From NCBI GenBank assembly GCA_029721435.1, contig CM056592.1:37273611-37337610 (forward strand): DNA of 64,000 nucleotides, written 5' to 3'. The position numbers and the translations under genes are program-made. Below the pieces are notes generated by a model, which was not told the DNA's origin, did no database searches, and was given only the letters and a program-made list of their open reading frames with translations. Positions 1 through 12,170 of the stretch are shown piece by piece. This DNA is from Gymnothorax reevesii (taxonomy: Eukaryota; Chordata; Actinopteri; Anguilliformes; Muraenidae). Each line of letters begins with the position of its first letter. Positions within the stretch are counted from its first letter, which is position 1.

Positions 1-1889
1 TAATGTTTTCCCAAAATCTGCTGATTCTCTGCTTTCAAAAATTCTGATCTTAAAATGTCAAGGACAAAAAAAAAGAAAAACTCGTATAAAGGAGTAAACT
101 TAGGCAGTAAAAATACAAAAAGCGTATTGGACAGGGAATTAAATAAAAGACTCTTCATGGTGCAAAATAAAGCTTGAACTCATGGTTAAAATCTGTAATC
201 GCAATGTTACACTGCTAGAGCTATCCTCATTTCTACGTCTTCTTGTGTCTCCTGCTGCGAATAAATTGACCAATTTTCTGAATTGGCAAGATTTCCGCGA
301 GTAATTGGGGACTATGTTGGCCACCGTCTCAAATCCTGCTTCAAATAAACATCGACTTATGTTTGTTCATTCGTGTGAAAAAAAAATGGTCAAAGAAAGT
401 GTTTCTTGTAAAAGCTTTATATGACATGTAATACTATGAGTGTGGATAAATAATGGCTCCATATATCACAAATTAGCAAGTTATTTCAGGCTTTATAAAT
501 CTGAAAAAACACCCCACACTGCAGTGCATCAGTTCGTTCACATATTGGTTGTACTTTTAAAGGTGAATAGTGACAGAGATAAGGCTAATATTCTCTCTGA
601 CTGGCCTGAAATTAGGGCTTGAAGAATAAATTGGCTTGTCTGAAAGTGAGATGTCAGTTGATGATAATATCAATCACTGTTGGCACGATGTTAAATTTCT
701 CCTTGGGTGTATTTAAACTGCATCACTCAAGGATGTTTCTTACCACCTTTACATTTGATTATGATTTAATTGTCACTCATTTATTAACGTGTTAATCAAT
801 TTAGAAGTGAATAAAAGATATTTCCTTCCATTCCAGCTTGTAAGGGTAGGACCATGGATAGAGTTGCAGTAGACATTCCCCCCACGGCGGAGGGCCGTGA
901 CAGTATATGTTTCCCTGCCTGGGACTGGACTGACACCCGGCCAGTTCCTGAATGTTATATGACTACTCATACCGTTATTCGATATCACAGTCTCAAAATG
1001 TTTGTTCTTTAATACTTTTAGGGGTCCAGCAACCCATTGTTTTTGCTTTGATTATTATTTTCCTCTTGTTTTTACTTAGCCCGATTAGCATTTGAATTCC
1101 AAAAATGACCATAAATTAAGTTCTCAAACTTGGGGGAATTTTATTTGCTATTCAGACAAAAAGAAAATTTCATAACTGTCTTAGTTCCAATCCTGATGAC
1201 CTTAATTAAGGAGAATGCAATTTTATCCTGGACAGTGAGTAGGCTTGGAAGCTTTTTCGAGTCGGCTGAGTGAAGGAGAGAGCTTCCGCAAATTGTGGTC
1301 ATTAAAGTTTACGTTACACTTAATGAGGATGAAGAATTTTCACTTGGAATACCGACTGGTTCTAAGCACAAATGGCAAATCACAATCCAGCAACTTGCAA
1401 GTCAAAGCAGGGGGTTTAAATATACATCACAGAGCCATTATGAAGTAACAATTAAATGAGACACAGTCGGGGAGGGGAATACAGGTAGAATGTAAACCAA
1501 TCAAAAGAGAAATTCTCCCAATAGATAGTCAATAGTAGCCGAATGGAAAGAGGAATAGATGGCATCCGCGTGAGGGTTATGAGAAAAATTCATTTTAGGA
1601 AGCCATAAGTAAAAAAAAAAAAGAGCAATACTTATTGAATCAGATGCCAAAATCTAAAAATGTGCGGACAAATTAATCCACTTTGGCAGATTCAAGCTTC
1701 TGTACAGATCATTTACTAATTTACAGACTCCAAATCTTGGCAGAAATGCAAATATACACTCAAGACTGCTGGAGAGCCAATTTTTAAAGTCCAATACAGC
1801 ATCTGCAAAACTAATAGACATGGAATGCCAAAAATGAGCTTGTTCTTTATTCTCATAGAGATAAAGGGGTCACCCAGAATATTTCTGAA
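1..1889. other. noncoding, no recognisable feature
   Basis: AT-rich DNA with only short chance frames. No exon, repeat or RNA gene was recognised. Confidence 0.5.
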
Positions 1890-2405
1890 AATCTACAGTA
1901 GGTGATTTCACATGGAATTGTCACAATCGCATCTCCTCCTGATCTGCCGCGAGCTGTCCGCGGTCCTGAATCCAGCACTGCTGCAGCTCCGGTCTCAAAC
2001 CTGGCCGCTGTCCATGGTGCTGAAATTCTTACTTGGCAATGGAGGATCGTAGCCTACGGGAGAAATGCAGACGGAACCACCTGAGGAATGTAGCTCCGCC
2101 CCCACCCACGCTCCTCTGCTATTTAAGTGGGTGGAGCCTTACCTTCAGTGCTTGTTCCTCACTCCTACTGACGATGAGTCTCTGTCAACTGCCAGGTTCT
2201 CTTGTAAAAAGTTATTCTACTAGCGTCTGTTCGTACTAGTTTTCTTTTAGTGAGTTTATTCTTTGACTCGTGGAAGCTTGGCCCTGAGTGTTTTTGTTCT
2301 TCTTTGATTCTAGTTACCCTCTTAGGAGTGTAGCTTTAGCCTGTTCTGTTTGGCAGTAGCTTTTTGTTTCTTATTTTTTTCTTCTGTTTCTTTCATTAGA
2401 CATAT
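1890..2405 (+). repeat. LTR-like remnant with a TATA motif
   Basis: A GC-rich upstream part, a TATTTAAG box at about 2120 and a T-rich downstream part resemble the promoter-R-U5 plan of a retrotransposon LTR. The stretches at 9585-9960 and 4560-5640 look similar in style. There are no clear TG/CA ends, primer site or coding sequence. Confidence 0.3.
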
Positions 2406-2410
2406 ACATA

Positions 2411-3500
2411 TACATTGCCTGTCCAAAGATGTCACACACTATAAAATTTTGTAGGGCCAGGTTTAGCTTTGATTACAGTGCTCATTCATTGTGGGATTGT
2501 TTAAAATCGTATATAAAGTTACAACTTTTATTTCCAACCAGATTTGCATTAATTTTTGGTCGAGATGTTGTATTTACGATGGGTGAGTCATACTTTTCTA
2601 TTAAGCCTCTCCAGCACATCCCAGAGTCTTTCAGTTGGATATGGTCTGGACTCTGAGGTGGCCAATGCATGTGTGAACATGATTCCTCATGCTTGATCAA
2701 CCTCTCTTTCACAATTTGAGTCTGGTGAATCTCGGTGTTGTCATCTTGGAATATGGCTGCTATCGGGATCAAAAAGTCCATTGATAGGTTGCTGGTCATT
2801 CAGTATATTCAGGTAGTTCTGCTGAATTAATTTTACTGCAGCAGAACAGTGCTGAGCCCAGACCTGACCAGCTGAAACAGCCCCAGATCATAACATTGCC
2901 TCCTGAGGCCTGTACAGTGGGCTCCATACATGACGGGTGCATCACTACATGGGCTTCCTTTCTTACCCTGACGTGCCCATCACTCTGGGACAGGGTCAAT
3001 CTGGACTCATTAGACCCCACAACCTTTTTCCACGGCTCTAGTCTAATCTTTATGATCCTTTGCAAATTGAACACATTTTTCCCAAATGGCTCTCTTGTGA
3101 CCATGCAGCTCTTAAGACTAATCCTGCAAGATATTGCAACATTCAGCATGAGGAAATGCTCTTATCTTCATGACTAAACATAGCCTTGTTGATTTTTTAT
3201 GATGAGACATCACCAATCATTGTATTCATCTCCGATCAAGATCAGTCATGATTTTTCTCCGACTTATTGCTTCCGTGAAGTTGACAGTTCATCACTACAC
3301 TTCCAAGTTTTACTCATTTGTTCGCCAGTTCATGACCAAATCCCAGTGATTTCAATAATCTCTTCAGCTGTTGCCTTTGCTTGATGCTGGCCAATAATTT
3401 GCCCCTGTGGAAACATAGTGATATCTTTTCATTGACCATGAGATAAAAATACATGCTGTGACATGATTGTTTATATATAAAGCCTTGAACTGCCCTGAGT
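2411..3500 (-). mobile_element. Tc1-like transposon relic
   Basis: The left end TACATTGCCTGTCCAAAG is shared, with one mismatch, by the element at 41068. Minus-strand translations show an N-terminal Tc1 motif near 3390-3430 (GKLLA; in the neighbouring frame it reads GANYWPASSKG), a core segment with VKKEAHV-like sequence and SGGNVMIWGCFSWSG near 2850, and IFQDDNTEIHQTQIVKE near 2720. The first catalytic Asp appears as Asn in GSNESRL, and the Glu region is lost. The upstream terminus was not found. Confidence 0.75.
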
Positions 3501-3955
3501 TCGGGACCTTTTTCCTCCATGCATGGGGCTCATGTAGCACACGCCAGTTCCTTTCATCTGCTAACGGGAATGACTCTTGATCATATCTTAACCTCTTAAC
3601 CTGAAGGAGGGACTGGGGTCCAATGAGCAATAAGGACAAGTGACCCAAAGCACTATTTAGCCTTTTTTTATTATTATTTAAGCAGCTCTGACATCTATTA
3701 ATTACAAATATGTGACACGGCTCTACGGTCCCCATGGCTCATAGGACCCCAGTCTACTCCATATGTTTTTTGATATTAAATTTCAAAATTGGTATTATTT
3801 TTCATTTATTTGGCTCAGTTGATTTTTCAAAAGGACTTTCACTGCCATTATAGTATTTTAGTCCAATCACTATTTAAAGTACAAGATTAAACATGATTAA
3901 AGTTGCAGGTTCAAATACAGTGCACAGATTTTTTAAAAATATCTTTTATTTCTTC

Positions 3956-3956
<1 letters not shown>

Positions 3957-4015
<59 letters not shown>
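3957..4015. repeat. AT dinucleotide microsatellite
   Basis: About 58 bp of uninterrupted AT. Confidence 0.95.
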
Positions 4016-4020
<5 letters not shown>

Positions 4021-4559
4021 TAATACTTGATACTCTGATATTCATCTAAGTGCTTGGACCCCATCCATAGCCATACATTAATATTTTCCTGACAAGGAGA
4101 ATGTTCCAGATAATAGAGTGTTTATCACCGACAGCGAATCAAATAACTGTTTTATCTCCTCATTCTGCGAGTACCTGATTTGTATACTGACCCCTTATTG
4201 CTTTCTAAGGGCTTCTGTTATCCGCACTGTGCAGTTGTGTACACAGCTTAGCTGTAGCCCAACAGGCTGAGAAGGCTGTTTAATTAGGAAGAACCACAAG
4301 TTTGTATTTGGTTTTCCTTGTGTGATGGAGAATAGTTTTTGCAAAAATTGGAGACTTGATGACTTGGAAACTATCTGCTCTTCTGAAATATAATCACCCC
4401 ATATCCTCTTTGAGCCATCTGCAAAAGTTTAATATAAATTAATGCCACTGTGCAGTTTGAAATGGAGCCATATTATGAATGGTAAAAACGTGAGAAATCC
4501 AAAAAATGCAATAGTTGTATTGTGATTCTACATTTACCATGCCACGTATCTTGTTTCCG

Positions 4560-5640
4560 CCATGCCTTGTGATATTTTCGGACTGACCTCTGTGTTTTTG
4601 AATTATTGCTCATGTCTGACTATCCTTTAGAATCATGTATTGTGTTTTGGTATTTAGATTTCATGATTCATTATTTTCCATGTTTTAGTTTCAGTTTATC
4701 CATGCCATGTTTTGAGTTTCCATGCATTGCACTTCGTCTCCCCCGTCGTGTCATGAGTGTTGTCTTTGCTCACAGCCCCTGTATAGCGTACCACTCATTC
4801 TGGTGATTTATTGGTTTCTGGGTTTCAATCTTCTTTCATGATCTCGTGTTCTTCCTTCCTCTTACTTTTACTATCTTACTAACACATACTAACAGTTTGT
4901 TATTTTTGCTAATTACTAACCAACACTTACATTGTATATTTGACTAAATTACTAATGAGCACTTGGGACTGTATAGCTGCACTTACTAATTGGCTAACGA
5001 TCTCTCAGCATTCGCCCTGTTCTAGTCTCCGCCTCCTTGTCTTTCCCTGATTATCTCTGCTGTGCTTTCTGTGGGTCTCCACAACTGCTGTCTTTTCTCT
5101 AATCTATGCACTTTAGAACTCTGTGACGGGAGCTGTCTATCTGTCTATAGGTTTGTCTTGTGATCCCTGTCTGCGTTTTGGCTACGGCCAATTTCATGTA
5201 ATTAGTTTCCTCCCAATGTGTTTCTCCCTTGTTATCATTCCCATTGATTGCATCTGTGTTCCATTGTTATGTGACCTCCCGGAAACGTATATTACATGTT
5301 TGTTTGTAGCACTTCCTTATCAGATTGATACTTCCTTGCTACCTGTGCCACGCTTCTCTCACCTTGTATCATTGTGATTATCTTTCTGACCGGACCGTCC
5401 TAGACCACGAGCTTTGCCTTCTCCCTGTACTTCGCCGCCTTCTTGTTTATTGACCCATTTTTGTCTGACTTCGATTTTTGTGATTGGTGCCCTGTTTACA
5501 AACCTGGATTACGCCCTGTGGATTCTGATTTTGGATTGTGGACTTTGTACAGTTGCCTGCTTTGTTTGGGGGGTTTCCCTCTTCAGAAATAAAGCCTCCG
5601 TTTTGTATTTTACTGGTTGTCACCATTGGCTCATTTCGTA
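4560..5640 (+). repeat. pyrimidine-rich, LTR-like or retroelement 3' stretch
   Basis: About 1 kb of T/C-rich DNA contains several long but meaningless open frames and ends with CAGAAATAAAGCCTCCGTTT, a polyadenylation-like signal, followed by GGTTGTCACC. This recalls fish LTRs, but no pol fragment or paired LTR was found. Confidence 0.3.
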
Positions 5641-6009
5641 AAACCTCAAAAGTTGGGACCGGAGCTGCAAATTTCAGAAATGTTAGAAATTATGCCACAC
5701 CGCATGTGTATGACTGGAGAATAGTTCAATATCTTAAAGTTCAAGAAATTACACTGACATAATTTTAGGTTTGATTAAGGAGATTTGGATTTTACATAAA
5801 TGAAGCTACAAAAAAGAAGCATATCAGCGGCTATTTTATGCCCAAATACCTCTGCTTTTTATTAATTTTATATTATATTATACCAAAGGTATTATTAATA
5901 TAATTTCATATCATCCATAATCTTTTGGAAAAAATGAGTCAAATAAATTGATTTTAAACTAACACATTATGGGGGTCAGTTTTAATTGAATATGGATTAC
6001 ATGTCTCAT

Positions 6010-8088
6010 TGGGCTCTAAATTCATAGACCGGGCACAGGTGCGGCGAATGGGGGGTGTGCCATGCCAACGGGGTGTGTCTGGGCGTATGTTACAATTTGG
6101 TGTTCAGTGCAGCCTGATACAACTACTCCTCTGTCCCGCCTCGGTCCCTCGTGCTGGCGCAAGTGGCAAAGAGGGAGGAGAGAAGGCGTGTTTGGGTATA
6201 ACACAGCTGAGTCAAATCTTCACCAATCAAATGAGCTCCTCTCATCACCTTTAATGTGTTGGAATATAGAAGCCTCTGTCCTATATCTGCATTATGCGCT
6301 AATGTTGCATTTTATTTTGCTGCTTCAGGCATGTTTTCTGCACCGCTTATGTCTATATCAAGCATTACGAATATGAGCTAGCTGGCTAGCTTGGGCATTC
6401 ACAAATTATTACAATGCAAGATAAGTTACACATTTATTTTCAATATGTGATCTTAACTCAGTACGAGATCATAGCAATCAGGCTGCATTCCTTTCCCCCA
6501 CTAAAAATGATAAAACCTAAGTGACAATAATAGTATTAAGCCTCTTGCACACTGGACGCAAAACAAATTTTTTGCACGGAAGATTACATTCAAAGTCAAT
6601 GCAAAGACACTTTGCATTGACTTTAACCGCGTTAAGAAGGCTCAAACGAAAAGTTAACCTAAGAGGGAGCCTTGAGTGTTTCCGAGATGTGTTCTTAGTG
6701 CCCTTCTTAACTGGAGCTCAATTGATCAATCAATGTCAGAGTAACAGAATGTTCTACATACTTATGTGCACACACGTGCATGCAAATGAAGTTTTGATGT
6801 AGCAAGTGGCGAATAATGTTAAAAATGAATGTGCGTAATGCCACTGCGCATGCAGCAGAATGTCTGAAAACAAACTGATGCAAATAAAGACCAATAGCAC
6901 AGATAAGAACTTAGAAAAATAAGAATGAAAACATAACATAAAATTATTACATAAGTGAAATCATGCGGTTAAACCTGATTTAACTTGATTTGAGACATGC
7001 AGCTCAAGTTGCTTTATATATAGAGTGTTCAACAAGTGGTCAAGTAGAGGACCGGAAAAATTATTAGGGAAATACAGTAAAATATTTCAACACATGGAAC
7101 CATTAGAGGAGAGATGTAAGTTTTCCCTCATTTAAAATGCTTAATGGATAGTAGGGGTGCACGAAAGAAGGGGAGGGGGGATAAAATAAGGACGAACTGT
7201 ACGCACTGCATTAATATCTCCTTGCTTAGTGTCACATTGATTCACCTGACCCAGCTGTATCTGCAGTGTTTCGTCGCTAAGAAGGGTGTTAAGAGTGCTC
7301 CAGACCCTTCTTTCAAATTCTTCTTCACAAAAGATCTTAGGCTAAGGAGGAATATGGAAAACGCATTTAAGAAGGATCTAAAGAAGCTCTTAGTGCCAAG
7401 ATCTTTTTAAATGAATCTGGGTAATGTGGCCTTTGAATGTAATCAACCGTGTGAAAATTTGTTTCGCGCCCAGTGTTCAAGCAGCTTAACTGAGCATAGA
7501 ACGCAAGCATATATATACTGTATATATATATATATGCACTGCCTGGTGCCAGTTTGGCAGTTTGTGGTTGGCTGAGAAAGATGTGAAATCGTTAGTTTGC
7601 ATCACAGATTCAGCTGCGTTGATTAAGCCAGGTCGAGTTTCCATTACATGTGCCAACTGCCTTTAATCTGACATCAGGACAATCGATATTTTATAGATAA
7701 TATAATTTATGTCCTGATTCAGATAGCTACATTAAATATTGCTTCCTGTAATTATTTATTGCACTGAAATGTGCCTGACATTCTGTAAACCTGCCTGTGA
7801 GGTTTCGGTGACGTGTGCGCACTGTGCGCCGGTCAGCCAAATTACCACTGCACAGAAAGTAAACCAGGTTGGAGCTGGCGAGCTCATGGCGCAACTCCAG
7901 CGGAGACTTTTGCTACGAAATTGTCTCTGCGTCTTGATGAATAAGTGACACCTCCCCCTACTACGCGGCCACACCCATCTCGGCTACCAAATTGCCAAAG
8001 TGGCTGCGCAAGGTGTTGCACCACGCGAAATTACCACTGCCTGGGCTGTGCCACGCCACCCTGCACTGCGCCAAGAAATTAGAGCCCA
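6010..8088 (+). mobile_element. large non-autonomous DNA transposon, copy 1
   Basis: The element starts TGGGCTCTAAATTC and ends GAAATTAGAGCCCA, an inverted pair. Its whole length, including GAAGGCGTGTTTGGGTATAA, ATGAGCTCCTCTCATCACCT and CTGCTTCAGGCATGTTTTCT, occurs again inverted at 16658-19984. Subterminal repeats such as GAAATTACCACTGCC lie near the right end. No transposase is encoded. About 0.8 kb (roughly 6620-7430) is absent from the other copy. Confidence 0.78.
6537..7489. mobile_element. same palindromic MITE in copy 1, split by about 0.8 kb
   Basis: The left half (TTGCACACTGGACGCAAAAC through CATTCAAAGTCAATGCAAAG) lies at 6545-6605. The right half (GTTTCGCGCCCAGTGTTCAA GCAGCTT) ends at 7487. 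Between them lies about 0.8 kb not found in copy 2, with its own GTTAAGAAGGC/GCCCTTCTTAAC hairpin at 6632-6711. Confidence 0.6.
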
Positions 8089-9063
8089 TAGATGTAATAA
8101 AAAAAAAAGAGTCATATCATATTTGCCATCATTTGATGATAATTACAGTTTGATGTTATATTTTTTTATTGTGAGATACCTGTCATGACATTAATTTTAA
8201 TTTTGTAAACAGCAGTCAACATTAAGCCTTCATGGTATTTCAAAGCCAATTTTCATTCCTATTGATATTGTAATTATGAACACTGACAGTCAGCAACTCA
8301 GTAGACAGATTAAAAATATCTGTGCTGGTGACAGGCTATTGTTAACTAGGTCACTGAGGTTTAAAAAGTAATTTTAAACTTGGAGTGTGAATGATAATGT
8401 ATCCAGAATACCCAAACTGTCTGGGTATAAGGGAGAACGCATGACTCATCTGAAGCGGCTGTACCCTCCAGCTGGTTGTTTGAGGGCCTGTGGAGCGGTT
8501 CGAAGGTGGCAGAAATCTTACTGTTTGATCCTGGCGTCTGGATAAGTCAAGAACGGAAAGGTATTTCCCGTGAAAAATTGATTGCCACAGATTTTCCACT
8601 TGAAGTAACTTTAAGTCTTGGAAAACTCAGAATCATCCACAGCTATAAGCATGAGATGGAAATAATTAAATTTCTTTCACGTCGGAACTTCAGTCATACG
8701 TTGAAATGGGGTGAATTAACTGTTAAAGTGTCTGCAGGAAATTGCACTTGTCGCTGGTGTACATTTTACACTCGATGCATTTGCTTAAATTGCTTACCAT
8801 GTCAATCTACAATAAAGCTTTTCTCGCTTGATATGGGTCTTTTGGGGAAAAAATGTCTCTGGTCTTGTGGTACACAGATCACATATAAGGCCTGAGATAA
8901 AGAACCTTGCTTTCACCGCATGAAAGGGATTAACTTCGCTTTCACGGTAGGAGAAAAGAGCAAAAACCAATAATGTCATATCATCGCGCAGATAATATCT
9001 ATGAGAGTGATGTAATACGCTGAGCACCAAGCTTATCGGGATGTAATTACTGCTGATAAAAGT
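8089..9063. other. noncoding, no recognisable feature
   Basis: It includes a 139-codon open frame (8476-8895) with no domain, judged to be chance. Nothing else is seen. Confidence 0.45.
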
Positions 9064-9371
9064 TTAACCCGTTGAGCTCTAAAAATAAATGGCTCAGTGG
9101 TGTAAGGTATCAAATTCAAAGCTGTTGAAAGCCCGCGGGGAGCTCTTTTAAACAAGTCCCCACATGATAGGTAGGTTTTCAACAGCAAAACATAATTTAA
9201 TTTATAATTTTTAGCTCGCCGGGACGAATAACGTCCGGAGAGCTATTGTCGTACCCCCGGCGTCCGTGTCCATCCGCATGCAGAAAAACTTTAACCTTGC
9301 CCCCCGGCGAGCTTTGTTGTCTTTCTGACAACTCTTGTTAAAAAAAAATATTTCAGTGCTCTAAGAGTTAA
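9064..9371. mobile_element. piggyBac-like MITE copy with an internal insertion
   Basis: The copy runs from TTAACCCGTTGAGCTC to GTGCTCTAAGAGTTAA and shares the internal GAGCTCTTTTAAACAAGTCC and CCACATGATAGG with the copies at 13351, 41404 and 50470. It is longer than they are because of a GC-rich inverted segment at 9213-9313. Confidence 0.7.
9213..9313. repeat. GC-rich inverted segment within a MITE
   Basis: The stretch starts AGCTCGCCGGGACG and ends CCCCCCGGCGAGCTT, so its ends are inverted copies of GCTCGCCGGG. It is far more GC-rich than its surroundings and absent from the other three copies of the MITE. Confidence 0.55.
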
Positions 9372-9584
9372 TACCTTGCATGGGTGTGACATGAAGGAGA
9401 TCTTGAGACAAAAGGTGCAAAACCAGCATAGGGTACCTTACTGACAAAATAATTTTACACTGTAACCCCGAATAAGGTGCTTCATGTCATAGTTTGGTGG
9501 ATTTGAGAGCTGTCTTTGCTGCTCTCGTCCGGTACGACATCGTTTTGCTCTCAATCGAATTCTTGGGCCAGCTGGCATTAATTG

Positions 9585-9960
9585 GGGGTGTCACCCGGAT
9601 TCTATTTAAGCCCTAGTTCCGCCTCAATTCCCTTGCTAGCGTGTCAGTGCTATGTTTCGCTTTTTAGCTGGTAAGGTCTCTAGTAAGAGAGCTGTTAGGG
9701 TTTAGCTGCATATTTGAGGAAGAGTTCTAGTTAGTAAGGGAATCTTTCTGTGTGTTCCTCTTTCTGTTCTTACTGCCGAGCTCACCTTGCTTCCTTGCCT
9801 CGGGCTACATCTTGGTCCGTTGGAAGCGTGATTCTCGCTCCCCTGTTCTGTTTGTTTCTCTCTCTCCCTTCTGCATGTCCTCCTTTATTTCTGGCCACTG
9901 CGTTTGGCGTCTCAAACTCACCACCCACCACACTTCATGCTTAAAAGTGCAAAAGAAGTT
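9585..9960 (+). repeat. LTR-like remnant with a TATA motif
   Basis: GGGGGTGTCACCCGGATTCT ATTTAAG is followed by a T/C-rich downstream part, similar in plan to 1890-2405. No coding sequence accompanies it. Confidence 0.28.
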
Positions 9961-10335
9961 TACCCAGCATGAAATATTTCTCCAAGCTGGCTAACATTCA
10001 AGAGTGAAACATTATTGTCAAATTATGCTGATTTCAACAACCTTAACTTTGCCTAACATCATATATGAGCCAATGTCTTGCCTGCTTCATTTGTTGGCTG
10101 TATTGTATTTTGAGTAATAAACAGGGCTTGTGACCTTCCTGGGCTTGACTGGTTGTTAGGGCATTCCATATGAGAGCATCACACCAGCAGTCAAACACGG
10201 TGGTGGCAGTGTGACGGTCTGGTGCTGCTTTGCTGCTTCGGGACCTGGGCGACTTGCCATAATCGGCAGTGCCATAAATGCTGCTCACTACCAGAAAACC
10301 CTGAAGAAGAATGTCTGAGGATCAGTTCATGATTT

Positions 10336-10530
10336 AAGGCAGTGTTCCCCAAGTCATCGTCCTCTTGGGCCAAGACCTGCTGGTTTTCCACCCTGCCTTT
10401 ACCTCAGGGTCAGGTGTGATGACAGTCTGGCCAATCAGAGACATTAATTGTTGAATATTTGCCTGAAGGGAAAAGAAAACAGGGCTGGATTTGGATTGGA
10501 GGTCCTGATTTGGGGAGCCTTGAATTCTAA
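10336..10530 (+). repeat. interspersed repeat, inverted copy at 59425-59600
   Basis: A stretch containing GCTGGTTTTCCACCCTGCCT, GTCAGGTGTGATGACAGTCT and GGCCAATCAGAG matches the reverse complement of 59425-59600 through most of its length. It sits within a Tc1 relic. The class is unknown; it resembles a common fish repeat. Confidence 0.65.
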
Positions 10531-10584
10531 GGCTCAAGTGCCGTAGAATGTAGGGACAGGACAATGATGTGAGGTTAATGGAAA

Positions 10585-10800
10585 TGGTAAATGAACGGCA
10601 TTTATATAGAGCTTTTCATGTCTTCTGACCTGAAGCGCTTCACAATGTACGCCTCATATTCACCCCGCACGCGGAGGCTGCCATGCAAGACGCCAACCTG
10701 CACATCGGGAGTGGCGCAGGGTTCAATGTCTTACTCAAGGACACTTTGACACATTCTCTGGAGGAGCCAGGGATCAAAACCGGAACCTTCTTTTCAAAAG
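10585..10800 (+). repeat. teleost SINE-like repeat
   Basis: The sequence passes through GCATTTATATAGAGCTTTTC, GAAGCGCTTCACAATGTACG, GAGGCTGCCATGCAAGACGC, TACTCAAGGACACTTTGACA and GGAGCCAGGGATCAAAACCG in this order. I recognise it as an interspersed repeat very common in fish genomes. It forms part of the insertion that splits the Tc1 relic. Confidence 0.7.
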
Positions 10801-11889
10801 AAACAATACAAAGGTTTTGGAGAAGCCCGAAGTCCTGACTTGAATTCAACTGACAGGCTGTAGCGTGATCTTAAACAGGCAGTTCATGCTCTGAAACTCT
10901 CCAGCGTGGCCAAATTAATCCCTTTGGGCAGAGTCACATCTGGCAATTACTGCCATCCTAAGACATGAGCATCAAGGAGAAAGGACTCTCCAACACTGCC
11001 TTCCTTCTCCTGAGAATCAATGCTGTCAGGCTCAAGGAACCCTGCAGTCCACTTCTATTTGGGCAGACTCCTACTGCCCAGGGGTCATATCACATTTTCA
11101 TCTCCTAAATGCAACTTCTGTGTTGCTTTTGGTAGCCTTTTTTTCAATGCTTTGACGTTATAATAATATGCAAAGTTGAGAGGATGTGACGCAACTCGCC
11201 GTCGCACAAGGGCGAACATACTTTTCTGAAGGCCCAATCTCTGTCGTCCAATTACTGCGGACAATTTACGATGTCTGTAAATGGATGAAAACTTGTCAAT
11301 CAACAATTAATTTCCGGGAAAGTTTCATGCGGGCGTGAAATATAACTGTGCCTATAGCAACCACAAACACGACTGTATTTCAGTGAGATTGTCTGAGGCA
11401 TTAAGTGACCATTGAATTCTACAAGGGACGAAACATTGCATAAATTAATAGTAGGGCATCATGTGTTTTTAATATCTGATGACTATAATGAACAGCAGAC
11501 TGACATAGCCTCAATACCAGGTAGAATTTTTGTTTCAGAGAGCAAATTTTTTTCCACTGCTAATTTGGCATACCTTTGGGCCATTGTGGCTGAGGCTTGT
11601 TGCGACAATGGAGAAGGTTTTTTTTTTCATCTTTAACTGCTGGATCGACGCTATTGGCAAATATGCCAGGCGGCGTGCAGATCGGTCTTGGTTGAGGAGT
11701 TTAATTCATAAGATTCTTAAGAAACAGTAAGGGAACTTAAATTGTCCATATTTTAAATCGCTAAAAGGCACTGCTTCCCCCTGAATATTCAATTAAAGTT
11801 GCGGGTGCGCGACATCTTGATAGGATATTGCAACTGAGCACAGAATTTTAGCAGTTCTGTAGCTGCAAGTGTCTGCAATCTGCACCTCT

Positions 11890-12170
11890 ATGCAAAGGTA
11901 TTAAAATAATTCTGCAAAAAAGAGTAGGCCAGAATTTCTTCATAGTGATGTGAAAGACTCATTTGCTGCAGGGGTGGCATTGCCAGTAAAGGGAGGATAT
12001 TGGTTAGAATAATTCTTTACCTTCAATAAATGACATGACAATTGAAAAAAACTGCGGTTTATGTTTACTCATGTTGTCTTTGTCCGATATTAAAATTAGT
12101 AGGATGATCTGAAACGTTTAAATATGACATATAATAAAAAAAAAGGGCGAATACTTTTTCAAACCCTGTA
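11890..12170 (+). mobile_element. Tc1-like transposon, 3' end only
   Basis: A degraded C-terminal coding segment (AAAAGAGTAGGCCAGAATTT) is followed by a tail ending GAATACTTTTTCAAACCCTG at 12169. The tail pairs with the 5' type end at 26022 (TACAGTGCTGTAAAAAACTA), which shows the two are fragments of one family. The upstream part is absent or unrecognisable. Confidence 0.65.

Larger units (their letters stand above)
10140..10925 (+). mobile_element. Tc1-like transposase relic split by other repeats
   Basis: Around 10185-10335 the plus strand encodes VKHGGGSVTVWCCFAASGPG and, after a stop, GSVHDLR, typical of the Tc1 core. Around 10838-10925 it continues with SPDLNSTDRL, a degraded form of the catalytic-Glu motif, and LKQAVHALKLSSVAKLI. 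Roughly 500 bp of unrelated repeat (10336-10836) separates them. No terminal repeats were found. Confidence 0.72.

Noticed and set aside
4606..5762. A cluster of plus-strand frames suggesting a multi-exon gene
   Set aside because: The stretch is uniformly T/C-rich, has no conserved motif and no convincing exon borders; it resembles retroelement LTR or 3' sequence.
8476..8895. A 139-codon plus-strand open frame
   Set aside because: No domain, biased composition or splice context was seen; a frame of this size is expected by chance somewhere in 64 kb.
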